A stretch of DNA of 64,000 bases, from the NCBI GenBank assembly GCA_010093705.1, contig MU006089.1, forward strand, positions 2,591,561-2,655,560, given 5' to 3'. The notes below the pieces were generated by a model that saw only the letters and a program-made list of their open reading frames with translations, was not told the DNA's origin and did no database searches. The position numbers and the translations under genes are program-made. This stretch comes from Patellaria atrata CBS 101060 (taxonomy: Eukaryota; Ascomycota; Dothideomycetes; Patellariales; Patellariaceae). Below, piece after piece: positions 45,599 to 55,595 of the stretch (the stretch's first letter is position 1; every line of letters starts with the position of its first letter).

Positions 45599-45822
45599 GA
45601 CTCCCGACATGGCCCGTGCGTCCACGCGACTTCGTTCCCTTCACGTTAAAGAGAAACTGAACTCTTCATCAAATTCATATCGCACACGGGTCTTCAAGAT
45701 TTTTAGTCGAGGTTATACATATTCTGATGAATTTTATGATTTCTAATTGTTGAACAAGATACCAAAAAAAAAATCCAAAAAAAATCGTGCCGTTTAAGAG
45801 GGTTTTGAGCATGGGGGACGAA
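45599..45822. repeat. Diverged direct duplication, copy 2
   Basis: Starts ACTCCCGACATGGCCCGTGC and follows copy 1 after only a few bases. It carries the same ordered blocks with scattered substitutions, two A-runs (about 45765-45785) and ends TTTTGAGCATGGGGGACG. It abuts the small inverted-repeat element. Confidence 0.75.
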
Positions 45823-45826
45823 TTGG

Positions 45827-45989
45827 TGAGCAGTATCCCCCAACGAGGTTTTACTCCCTACTACGGGAGTTTTGGCATTCAAACACATACACTGCTATTT
45901 TATAATCAGCTGCATTACTAGGTCCTGCTGGTCGAGAAACGCTAATACTCGTAGGAGGTAAAACCTCGTTGGGGGATGCTGCTCGTTAA
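45827..45989. mobile_element. Small MITE-like element with about 35-bp inverted ends
   Basis: The left end reads GAGCAGTATCCCCCAACGAG then GTTTTACTCCCTACTACGGGAGT. The right end, read in reverse complement, is GAGCAGCATCCCCCAACGAG then GTTTTACCTCCTACGAGT. The ends thus match over about 35 bases with few changes, around an 80-base unrelated core. It has no coding capacity. No clear target-site duplication is visible, although a weaker similarity (TTGGT against TTAAC) extends outward. It most resembles a non-autonomous DNA transposon; a large RNA hairpin or foldback remnant is the alternative. Confidence 0.6.
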
Positions 45990-47670
45990 GGTTGATGCAA
46001 TATGTTGAGGTCCTGGAACAGGCGCAGTGACATATCAAGAGGAAAGATAGCGCCGGATGATGCTAATATGGTGGGTATACCATGATGATCAGCTTACAAC
46101 TCAAGATTGCATGGAATAGCGAGGTTGAGATTGAACCCGACTTTGTTGAGTATAGAGAGAATGTGACCGATATCTTGAGTATCTTGATACTAGCTGACCC
46201 GCAACACCTTGTATCAACTTTTAGCCCAATTCTCATAATCCCGTTCTCGTAGACGGGTATAGTTAGTCTACGATATCTAACGGCAAACGAGTGAAGTAGT
46301 TTTCTCAATAGATTCGTCTCTTAAGGTGATAATATTATCTTAACGAGTGATAGTCCTTCCTTTTCTTTACTAGCCGAATTTTAGACTTCATCTCCGCCTT
46401 TATTTTTTCGGTGAAAGTTCTATATATTTCTTACTATTGAATATCTTTAGTGGCATTTCATTCCCCCATAAGCCATTGTAGGTGGAGTTACTTTAAAGGC
46501 ATTTATTCATCTTTTATTCTAGGAAGCCGCTCTCTTTCCTTACCGATACTCTAAATATAAGGTACAAACTTATAAACTCATGTTAATGATTAGGAAGTGA
46601 TCGAGCGTCCTTAAGATAGTGTAATAAAGAATATCCAATACGACGAGACTGAGGTAGCTAAGCAGGAGTGCACATATTCCATCCCAACATTCTCTAGGTT
46701 TCTATCTATATCTCTTATCCAGCAAGCATTTAATAGTCAAGTTCATAAAACAGTACAAGTATACACACACGCACGAAACGGTAGGTAACCAACCCATTTC
46801 ATCCCGCTCCCCAGCAATCGCGCACACCCTTACCCGACTGAAAAGAAATCAAGCACCCATCCCATCCACAAAAAGAACCTAAACCCCAATCCAAAGATAA
46901 ATCAAATCAAAAGTAATAATACCATAATTATGAAAAATAAAAATTAAAAAAAAAAATTAAAAAACAGTTTCCCCCCGCCGAAGCGAGCGTACTCTGTATC
47001 GAATCTGGGACCTTGCGGTAAAGGTAGCGGCGCTGCAGGTAGATGAGGTACCCGCCTCTTCAGCTACAATACCCGGATTTGATGGAATACAGTTCGCACA
47101 AGTGTGTTTATATAACCTGCACGCGCTGGAACGTGGCTTTTTGGGTTTGGTAGTTGCGGTCTTGCATCCATTATGGTCACGATTTCGGTTACGGCTGAGA
47201 TGGGTCCCGTCGCCCACACGTGAGTTTCTAATGTGGAAGATTGGTTTCTAGTACTTGAGATTGAGATGGACGGGAAGCTGGTTTGTTCTGTCTTGACGTC
47301 CATCTGGTGGATCCTTGATATTACATTCAATACTATACAAGACCAATGAGAGCATACATTCGCAGGTAAGATAAACCTATTCTCCTGAACCGGAAGGCTT
47401 TTGGTTCTTCATAGACCCTTTTCCGAGACTTAATCACATGCTATATGTTGTACATGACTTGGACCCCTATTCTTGAATTCCTGCATGGTACCATTACCGA
47501 CCGTTAAGGATATTTTCTCCTAACACACACGGTAAGTTGCCAAAACTGGAACACAGCACGTGGCCACTTTTCTTACATACCCGGCCAGTTCGTTTGTGTT
47601 GCATCAACTACCAACCTACATATTCGTCCGTTTCCAGTCCACACTTCTCCCCAAAACACTTCCTGGACAT

Positions 47671-48598
47671 CAGAAACCATGGACCATCTCTCACTCCTCG
47701 AAACAAAGACTTCGTTACACGCCTTCTTGCTAAAGCCCCAAACGGATCTCCTGGACGAAATGATGGAGAAACTGGAGGTTACGTGTAAAATCATCATACA
47801 GGAAGAGCTGGAAAGGTGAAAGAGCGACCGCATATGCGTCATGCTCTTAGGTACCGGCGAGTTTACACGACCAGATGCTCGCCAAGCTACAGCGGAAATT
47901 TTTGTAAGTTTCCCCCAGCAAGTTCTTGTCGCGTAGTTGAGTGAACGTTGTCAGATTGACCGGTCGTCGCGTAGAGACAATGGCCTGATATCAACCCATG
48001 GCTCGAAGCTAAGGGGCAGTTCCTAGTGGACTTCGAGTGCATACTATATCTAGGGCGGGCGATCCGAGAAGTCGAATTCGACATTCCGCTGAGCTTGGCG
48101 AGGTAGGCGATCGTAGGATGGTCTCCGGCCTGGGATGAAGCGTTCACCGGATCGTTGGACGTATGGACACGGATGGAGATGATCGATAGCGCCACACGCA
48201 TCGCCAGAATAGCCAAGTATAACAATTGCATGGACCTACCGAATCCGGAGAGGGAAGACGATCTGAACCACCCTCATGGAGAGCGCGATCAAGCTTTTGG
48301 GGAGATGGGTTGAGTTTGACGAGCCCGCGTGTGACGGGGTCAGGTTGAATGATGAACAAATGTAGGAGGTCGAGGAAGCTATCAGCGAGCTAACAATGGA
48401 GAGGCTGCTCTCGGCCCTGACCCTCAACGAAGAGCGACAAGGTGCGCATTCGAATATAGCGGACACGTGGGAAAGGGCGCTGTCGCTGTGGAACGCTTCA
48501 CACTGCGCGGAAGAGACAAACGTAACACACGAACATGTTTTTGAAATTGAGAGAATGCTCATGTAGCTATTGCAGGAGTATCGAGAGCTTTATAGCTG
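47671..48598 (+). pseudogene. Unrecognised decayed protein-coding gene
   Basis: ATG 47671 in strong context (AACCATGG) opens MDHLSLLETKTSLHAFLL and TDLLDEMMEKLEVTCKIII. After a GTAAGT...CGCGTAG intron (about 47902-47973) come QWPDINPWLEAKGQFLVDFE, CILYLGRAIREVEFDIPLSL and GWSPAWDEAFTGSLDVWTRM. In another frame come AIKLLGRWVEFDEPACDG, EVEEAISELTMERLLSALTL and TWERALSLWNASHCAEETNV. TAG codons at 48104, 48363 and 48564 interrupt otherwise sensible sequence, and all three would be CAG (Gln) before a C-to-T change. One frame change lies near 48250. The protein would be helical, acidic and about 290 residues. No family was recognised, and the link of the first exon to the rest is uncertain. Confidence 0.5.
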
Positions 48599-49107
48599 AG
48601 GAATTCGTATGTGAAAGAGGACGTCGAGGGTTAAATTGGATGGATAAGATACCTTACGTCACTTTGGACAATTTCTCCTTTTTATCACCATAGCTCCTAC
48701 CCCTTCTACTACCCCAGCAGCACTCCTACCCTAGATTACAAGGGATGTCTATTCTTGAAAGGCGTCGTCTGGGTAGAGACTTCCATCTAAGTAAAGTATG
48801 AGTAAGGTAGTCATCTGCCTTACCTAGGACAAAAATTATAAAAAGTTACTTATAACGACCTCGAGGCACAAGGAGCCTTTAATTCACACATCTTTCTGCA
48901 TTGTCAAGTATATTGTCTCTGTCTATCTTCACGCACCAGGCATCTCCTATATACACAATCCACAAAGCAGCCTGCCCACCCACTGAACGCACCCTATGCA
49001 TGCTTCGAAAAACTCATAAATTTAAAAATCAAATAGCTATGTACAAAACCATGCCCAATATGCACATCCGTTGGCATAGTATCTCCAATTCGCTTAGATA
49101 GAAGTTC
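48599..49107. other. Convergent intergenic region
   Basis: About 500 bases between the decayed gene and the ferric reductase 3' end. No feature recognised. Confidence 0.5.
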
Positions 49108-50985
49108 CTAATAAGTAAACGCCTCCTCGATAAAGTCCACCGCGCCAACCTCGACCCTCTTCCTTGCGGCTGACCTGACACTATCGCAGAAGCGTCCAGG
49201 TCCACAGACCGTGATCGCCATGGCACCAACTCTATCGCTGACCTCCTTATCGATGATTGTCTGCGTCGTGCAACGACCAGCAAACATCCTCACGCTGCCG
49301 CTTGCACTAACAGCTTCAGACGCAAATCTAGGCCTGGTGATGAAAAGTTGCATGCGCAGCATATCCCTACGAAGCGGCATCTGCAGAACCTCGTCCATCC
49401 AAGGCCTCACCCACTCGAGGCAATCGGTATTGGGTATGCTCCATACGAGGAGAACTTTCTTGGTGGCGATGGTGCCTGCGCGGTAGCCCTCGAGGAAGTG
49501 GCGGAGATAGGAAACTTGATGGGTGATGCCAATGCCGGCGGCGAAGAGGACGACGGTGCCGTAGCTGTTGAGACTTTCAAGACCACCGTAAGGCCCTTCA
49601 AGCGCACCCCATGTGGTGAACTTGCCGTTTGGACAGGCGGCAGCTCGGTCGTACATCTTGCGGGTGAGACCGGTACGGGCACGGCAGACGAGGGAGACGG
49701 TGGTTACTGGCGCGGCTGGGCGATCAAGGTCGATTTCTGATGTGGGGAGCTTTTCGTTGGCGAAATCATCATTCTTTCGATCCCACCATGCAACCGAGAA
49801 AGGGTGCGAGGACCAAAGGGCCAACTTGGGGATGTACATGTGTACGTGCTGACCGGGTCTGGGGTTCCAAGGGCGGACAAGGTCGAAGGTTACACGGGTA
49901 GATTCGCTAGGTAGTGCTTCGACGGTGATGCGGGTGACGGCGCGGGCGGAGAAGTTGTAGTAGATGATCCTGAATGCGCGGAAGAAGTACTCGCCGACCC
50001 AGAGACCGATGACAAGATGCATCCAGGGCTTTTGGGGGAGGTGGTGGATATCTATGTGAAGGTAAACGCCGATGATGCCGACGATGACCATGGTTTTGTG
50101 GATGTTAAGAAAGGTTTCGTAAAAAGCGTGTCGGAAAGGCGACCAGGCCTGAATTCCGAGAAATACAAATGCGCAGGTACCGACAAGGCCCCATTGGTAC
50201 GAAGGGTTGGCTCCAAGGGATTGATTCAAGCCACCCCAGTTGCCGCCTTGAAAGGTGTTCACGGCCCAAGCAACTGTATGTACGAAGGACTCAAGAATGA
50301 CTAGACGTGCAGCCCAACGATGTAGTAGGTTGAAGGTGTCGTAACTGACTTGTAATAGCCAAATCAAGGGGTTGTTGCGGAGAGCAAAGAGCACTGTGGG
50401 GATGAGGTTCAAAGCAGCTAGGGTTCCAGATCGACCACGTAAAGCTGCGATGACGGAAGCGCTCTCTGCTCGGGACCAGGGAAGTGCTAAACAGTATGCT
50501 ATGTTGCTGGCCACGTAGATCACAAGCAATAGCGTATGGAATCTTGACGGTAAAGTCCCCATGGTTACGGCCTCACTCAATTGGAACTCCTGGTTATGCC
50601 TGTGCCTGAATAAGGGGGCATATGTGACATGTTTCTTCAGCCAGGGTATCCAACTATTTTGATGGTGCTCCCAATATCCCTGTTTCGAGGGGTTTCCCAT
50701 GACTGATAGATGCCTCAAGTGGGAGTTTAATCGTTTTGATATCCTCAAGATGAGGGTCATCGCACATAACCCAATGAAGGTGTACAACAAGACATTTACC
50801 CACAGATAGTTGCCTACTTGATCAACTCCATTGAGGCCATGTGCAAACTCGAAAGGATCGCCTGAGGCATTGTTTTCCCTACTCTGAACCACACTTACGT
50901 GGAGGCTAGTTGGATCCATGGCAAAATTCTCCGGACCTACTTCGTGAACCACATGAATATGGTGCCGTGACGGGTAGTGATGCAT
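49108..50985 (-). CDS. Ferric reductase transmembrane protein (FRE family)
   Basis: Single exon, 625 aa from ATG 50985. The plasma-membrane flavocytochrome moves electrons from cytosolic NADPH through FAD and two b-type haems to Fe(III) or Cu(II) outside the cell. A membrane helix lies at about 60-80 and the ferric-reductase-like helical core at about 150-335. The haem ligands are visible as two H-x13-H pairs, H222/H236 (LLHRWAARL...FVH) and H296/H310 (NIHKTMV...YLH). The FAD site is HPFSVAWW (from H394) after RPGQHVHMYIP. The NADPH site includes LFAAGIGITHQVSYLRHF (about 480-498) and the C-terminal VCGPGRFCDSVR. The length is in the usual range. A classical signal peptide is not evident. No iron-responsive GATA-type site was recognised in the upstream DNA. 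Confidence 0.92.
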   Translation of the reverse strand: MHHYPSRHHIHVVHEVGPENFAMDPTSLHVSVVQSRENNASGDPFEFAHGLNGVDQVGNYLWVNVLLYTFIGLCAMTLILRISKRLNSHLRHLSVMGNPSKQGYWEHHQNSWIPWLKKHVTYAPLFRHRHNQEFQLSEAVTMGTLPSRFHTLLLVIYVASNIAYCLALPWSRAESASVIAALRGRSGTLAALNLIPTVLFALRNNPLIWLLQVSYDTFNLLHRWAARLVILESFVHTVAWAVNTFQGGNWGGLNQSLGANPSYQWGLVGTCAFVFLGIQAWSPFRHAFYETFLNIHKTMVIVGIIGVYLHIDIHHLPQKPWMHLVIGLWVGEYFFRAFRIIYYNFSARAVTRITVEALPSESTRVTFDLVRPWNPRPGQHVHMYIPKLALWSSHPFSVAWWDRKNDDFANEKLPTSEIDLDRPAAPVTTVSLVCRARTGLTRKMYDRAAACPNGKFTTWGALEGPYGGLESLNSYGTVVLFAAGIGITHQVSYLRHFLEGYRAGTIATKKVLLVWSIPNTDCLEWVRPWMDEVLQMPLRRDMLRMQLFITRPRFASEAVSASGSVRMFAGRCTTQTIIDKEVSDRVGAMAITVCGPGRFCDSVRSAARKRVEVGAVDFIEEAFTY

Positions 50986-53233
50986 GCTTTGCAGCAGGTA
51001 GTGGATGTGAAATAGCTTGAACTTTTCAGACTGATGGCGCTGAGGGATATTTGTCCCTTCAGATTCGTTGTTATCGCGTGGGTGTATGTATAGGTTGATA
51101 GATAGAACAAGAAGGTAGCGCGCGAGGGAGAGGTGGAGTTGTTATGAGAGCATGACTGGTCCCAAGTTGAGAATAATGATATTGTTCTGAACAAAGCAGA
51201 TACGTCTTTAACAGTGCTTGTTCTTCTGTTCTCCTTTTCTTAACCCTGTTAAGCTTTCAATACGGACAAAGGTCTTTGTTCGTGATTATGCGTTGTTCTA
51301 AATGCGATCGATGGGTGGAAGAGGTGTTGTTATGTGAGTGATATCTTGAGTGTCTAGCAGTCAAAATCCTGCATCTATCGACGAAGATGGAGTCGTTGCA
51401 GTCTATCGCGATGGACAAGGATAAAAAAGAGGGTGAAAAGCTGGCCCGGCAGCTATTTGCAGTTGATGAATGAGTGAATTGCCGTGAGTGAGATGTTCCT
51501 TGAATGATGTTGGCGTGGATGTAAGGTCGCGGTGGCAGGTGGAATGTGGGGATTGGGGTAGCGACTGAAAAAATAAACGACAGACGTTGTTTGCTAAGAC
51601 AAGAAACAACGAAAAGAGTTGGAGTAGTGAAGAAACAAGAAGGTCAGATGCAGATGTTTCGAAATGGGAGAATGAGTGAAGAGGAGGTGGGAAACGGTGA
51701 GTGGAAGTGTCACAGGGGAGCTTATGGCTGTAATTCACTGTAATGGCTAGATCCAAGTCCAATCGCCGCTGAACCGCTGTCACCCAAAGCCAATCATCAA
51801 GCCAAATCGCCCAAATGCTCAGGTACCGGAACGCCCAGCTCGGTCGTATTCTAGCCCATGTAGCCCCAATATGACCCTTACTATCCACTTATCTGCCAGG
51901 AACGTCTTGATTCATCTTCATGCCCTGACAGATCATGTCAACTTACAGCAAACAAGTAACAAGAAACATCTTCAGCTGTAACTCTCTGCCAATGAAAACG
52001 AAACAGTCGCAACAAACTGAAGTCTCCTCCGATTCTCATACCATTATTTCGCCACTTCACAATGTTTCGAACCCTCTGAACTCTTCCTTTTTCCGTCTCT
52101 TCCATTCCATTTTTATTGCGATTCAAGCATACGAAATCTGCCTGTCGGCGCCACATTTAGTGCGTTTCAACGTCGCGCCTTCCGCCATAGAGCGATAGGC
52201 TTACGACTTGCTTTGAAGCACTGACCACATATTCCCCGATCAAGCCTACACCGTAGATCTTTGCCCTGCAGCCAAAATAGGTATCTGCCAAAGGAAGAAA
52301 GACCTACACGGCTCTGTAAAACATCTCGAGTCCTAAACAGTTTCTCACAACAGAACTCTCTTTACCTTATGATTGACAATGTCAGTTTCTTCCTCTTTGA
52401 AGAGGGTCATAATCCTTCTCATGAAAGGACAGTCGGTGTTATCGTTGTTTCCTGGCCGAGAATAACCAGGGACACTGAACACAGCGGCTGGCTTACTGAC
52501 GGGCGTCATTTATGGACACCGTTGAGCGCGCGTCGCCGACCCTCACGTGCTGATCGCCCCTCTTTACGCATAACTCTGGAGATTTACGGATGGCCATGAA
52601 AGAATACAGATCTTACCTGGCGATTGAGAATTCAAAAGCGCGTCGTTCGATGAGACGAGAAATTGATATCGCATCCCATCCATAATATGGGCGTCACGGT
52701 CGAACGCGAGAACTGACCCTTAGCCATTATATTCAATATACAATGAATAATAGTAAGAAGGCCGGCTCAGCGACGCGCTTTCGTGTCTTTATTGTGGCTA
52801 TGATGATGATGGGGTGACTTCATATCTCTTCGCTGTACCTGAGACATGGCCGCTCTCCTGGTCATCAAAGCGATATTGCTCCATCTCACACCACCGCGCG
52901 CTTCCCTAGGAGGCTAGGACAAGGTAAATCTTCAATTAAATAAATTGCCATGTTTTCGCTTCCAAGATCTGGGAAATTCCGATCTTAGCATCTTCATTCT
53001 CTTCTACTTCTAGAATGCTTAGGTCTATTTTTGGACTTGATTTCTTCTCATCATCTTAATCATTTTGAAAGTTCAAAACCACTGTAGCGGCGCTTAGTCT
53101 ACGACCTACGGTATCACTATCATACAGTAGGTCATGATAATCACGGTCTCTATCAACTTTTCTCAATCTACGTCTTAAACATCAATCTTAATATCTCATT
53201 ATCTCTATACAATTTGCAGCATATACAATATCT
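50986..53233. other. Long intergenic region, no gene seen
   Basis: 2.2 kb between the ferric reductase start and the mannanase 3' end. The first 700 bases include a pyrimidine/purine-rich leader of the ferric reductase. Open frames at 51403-51888 (minus) and 51935-52198 (plus) are compositionally biased without motifs. Nothing else was recognised. Confidence 0.5.
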
Positions 53234-54585
53234 CTAGGACCAACGAGGTCCGTTCAGTCTATCGACATCCTTCGCGTGCTGGTAAATCAGCTGCTTGGCC
53301 TCAGGGCTATCCAAGAAGATAGTAAAACCATCATCATGGTTTCTGCCATAGGAGTACCCGTTGTAGCCATATTGCCAGTACTGGTCTGAGATCTTCTCCT
53401 TGAGACTGGTCTTCTGCCATAGTGAGAGAGCCTCGAGGCGGGTCGTGTTTTCAACTCTGTTGAGGTATTCGAGACGCTTGTCTGGGGTGAGCCAGCCTGT
53501 TCGCAAATTAGTTCAATATTCCACTTGACACACTCATGGATTCCTTATGGGGAATACATACCATATTCCTCGTGAACAACTGGCTTTCCTACCTTCCTCA
53601 TACTCTTCGCATGATCCTTAATCCACTGGTCGGTCCACGCTACTGTCTTGGTCCACCAATCCGGATACGAATGGAAGGTTCCGAAGTCGATGTTGGGTAG
53701 AGCGAGCTCAGCATCGAAATCACCACCATCCCAGCCATTATAGAATCCATCATCGCTCTGGATATTGAATCCTCCCTCACCACCCGTGGTAACCAAATGA
53801 TCCTTATCAAGGCTCTTGATATACGTGCTCATCTCATCGACCCACGATGTGAGAACGTCCGGGGTGCAGTTGTCGCTACGCGGAAGGTTGCGCGTCCCAT
53901 CGGCACCGCAGCGCGGCTCGTTTCCAAGTTCCCAAGCCATGATGGCTGGGGAGTTCTTATAGCGGCTTACGATAGCCTTGACATACTTCTTATACGCCTT
54001 CTTGATCTGCGGCAGGCGATAAAAGTCATCATGGTACTTTCCCCCCAAATTCACCGTATACACATCCATGCCGCCGTAGTCGGCCCAGTTGTTCGTCAGC
54101 GCGACCACGAGCTTGATCCCGACCTTCGTCGCGGCGTTGACGACTTTGTCGAAGGGCGCCAGGTTGATGGTTTGCGTGCCGTTGGCTTCGAACCATTGGA
54201 ACACGATTTCGGTGTCGCCGGCGCCCTCGCCGCCATACTGCGGTAGCCCGCCGGGGATATAGGTCCTGTTTTTGTCATTGAAGCCCCAGGTTCTGAAGAC
54301 CTTTAGACCAGCGGCTTTAGCAGCGCGAAGGCCCACCTCGACATCGGATTGGTTCTATATACAAAAATTTAGCGTATAATTGGCAGAGGGTGGGTGAACA
54401 TAACTCACGTTCTGGAAAGGGAAGTAATAAGCATTGCTGCCCGCAAAGTAGAAGTCCCGTCCATCAAGCAAGAACTTAGTCCCCTCAGTAGTCACGAAAC
54501 CTCTAGGTACCCTCCTCCTCGGCGCCGCCGCCGCAGTGCTGGCGAGCAGACCCAGTGTCATGAGATTCGAGAGGTTGAACAACAT
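53234..54585 (-). CDS. Secreted endo-beta-1,4-mannanase, glycoside hydrolase family 5
   Basis: Three exons: 54585-54409, 54354-53562 and 53496-53234; 410 aa. A signal peptide ([21 protein letters not shown]) precedes [10 protein letters not shown], which looks like a dibasic propeptide site. The GH5 (beta/alpha)8 barrel has [37 protein letters not shown], the acid/base glutamate in [10 protein letters not shown] (E205) and [16 protein letters not shown] follows, and the nucleophile region VVHEEYG (E321/E322). These fit the GH5_7 mannanase subfamily, which cuts mannan backbones in plant cell walls. No carbohydrate-binding module is present. The introns are GTGAGT...ATATAG and GTATGT...GAACAG. 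A TATA box lies about 65 bases upstream. Confidence 0.92.
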
Positions 54586-54647
54586 TTTGCTCGGAGATGG
54601 CACTATGTCAACCACATCGATCGCCCTGGTGGGGAGAGCGAGCACTC

Positions 54648-54656
54648 ATATATATA
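54648..54656 (-). promoter_or_regulatory. TATA box of the mannanase gene
   Basis: TATATATA run on the minus strand about 65 bases upstream of the ATG at 54585, a typical distance for a fungal inducible secreted-enzyme gene. Confidence 0.5.
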
Positions 54657-55595
54657 AGGTATGTACGCAATAGCTGTTTGACAGGCGTCATGACCCAAAC
54701 CTCAGTTCCAAGCCTGCTCTTGTCCTAAACCGAGACGGAGGCAATCTGGTCGGAAGAGTGGATCTGCACCCGGGGCAGTATCCTCCGTGTACAAGTATAC
54801 TGTAGATTTCATTATTGGCCCGGTCCGTGCGAGGGCCCATTCTCCCGGTAGAAACCCATGACATGTGGTCCAGTGTAGATGAGAACCTGGTCGTAAATGC
54901 TAATATATGAGACTCCAGATGTCTAAATCAGGTGTAAGAGGCTCGATTGAACCACGATCCTCGGGTTTGACTAGCTATTGCTACTCTCTATTTCCTATTT
55001 CCAATCCCAAATTACCCAATCAGATAAACAGTATCCACGGGAGAAAAACACATTCGCAAAGCAGATGCCAGCCTGCAGTCCAGCCAAGTACGCAGAGCCT
55101 CTTTTTATATTGCCCATATTGCGCACAGACGCCTTGCGAACAGCCAACCGCACTGATTGGTTCGAATGTTGTTTATTCAAAGAGTGTCGTCTGGACTTTA
55201 GCGTGGCTGCGGGGTTAGACGGGCGTTCTGGAAATTTCGGTGCATAGAAGTTTGCATGGGGTTCATTAAATACTGTTAGCTCTCGCAGTGATGGTGGTTT
55301 TGGACGACAGATAAAGGACCTGACGGGATGTGTATACAAGTACTGTACTTTACTGTACGTGCCAAGTACCTACTTTGAGAATAGAGAGAGCAAAAAGTGA
55401 TAGTAGTCGTACCTTACAGCATTGCTTATTGGCAAAAAGCGATCGGGATATAGAATGAGAGGATCAAGGTGCTTTCAGTATGATATTCTATTTCCGAATG
55501 ATGTGTCCTAGAAATGCAAAGACCTATCTTCCACCTATGCACCGTGAATCGTGAAGACCTTTGTGTATTCCGTCACTGGAAAACTGATCCCGCCA
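54657..55595. other. Intergenic region
   Basis: 0.9 kb between two minus-strand genes. Contains a TACTGTACTTTACTGTACG motif at about 55340-55358. Open frames are not protein-like. Confidence 0.5.

Larger units (their letters stand above)
43444..47670. other. Gene-poor, repeat-bearing region
   Basis: 4.2 kb with no convincing gene. It contains reverse-oriented degenerate short repeats (43836-43907), an AT-rich stretch, and a diverged tandem duplication (45326-45822). A small element with inverted ends (about 45822-45995), an AT-rich low-complexity block (46320-46960) and a run of A/T just before 46970 follow. Open frames here (for example 43757-44167, 44098-44604 and 46957-47330 on the minus strand) lack protein features. 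No reverse transcriptase, integrase or transposase motif was seen. Confidence 0.5.

Noticed and set aside
46975-47090. tRNA-like stretch on the minus strand (TAGCTGAAGAGG and AGATTCGATAC resemble A and B boxes)
   Set aside because: The T-arm and acceptor stems cannot be paired and the expected anticodon arm is absent; probably chance.
43444-47670. Possible retroelement or DNA-transposon coding remnant in the gene-poor region
   Set aside because: No reverse transcriptase, integrase, transposase or capsid-like motif could be read in any frame, and no paired long terminal repeats were seen.
48104-48566. Recoding of TAG as glutamine as a general feature
   Set aside because: APC4, coatomer delta, the GMC oxidoreductase and others terminate properly at TAG, so the nuclear code is standard.
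50986-51500. Iron-responsive GATA (ATCWGATAA) site for the ferric reductase
   Set aside because: No matching sequence was found in the upstream region on reading both strands.
51403-51888. 161-codon minus-strand frame upstream of the ferric reductase
   Set aside because: Biased Ser/His/Pro/Leu composition from pyrimidine-rich leader DNA; no motif.
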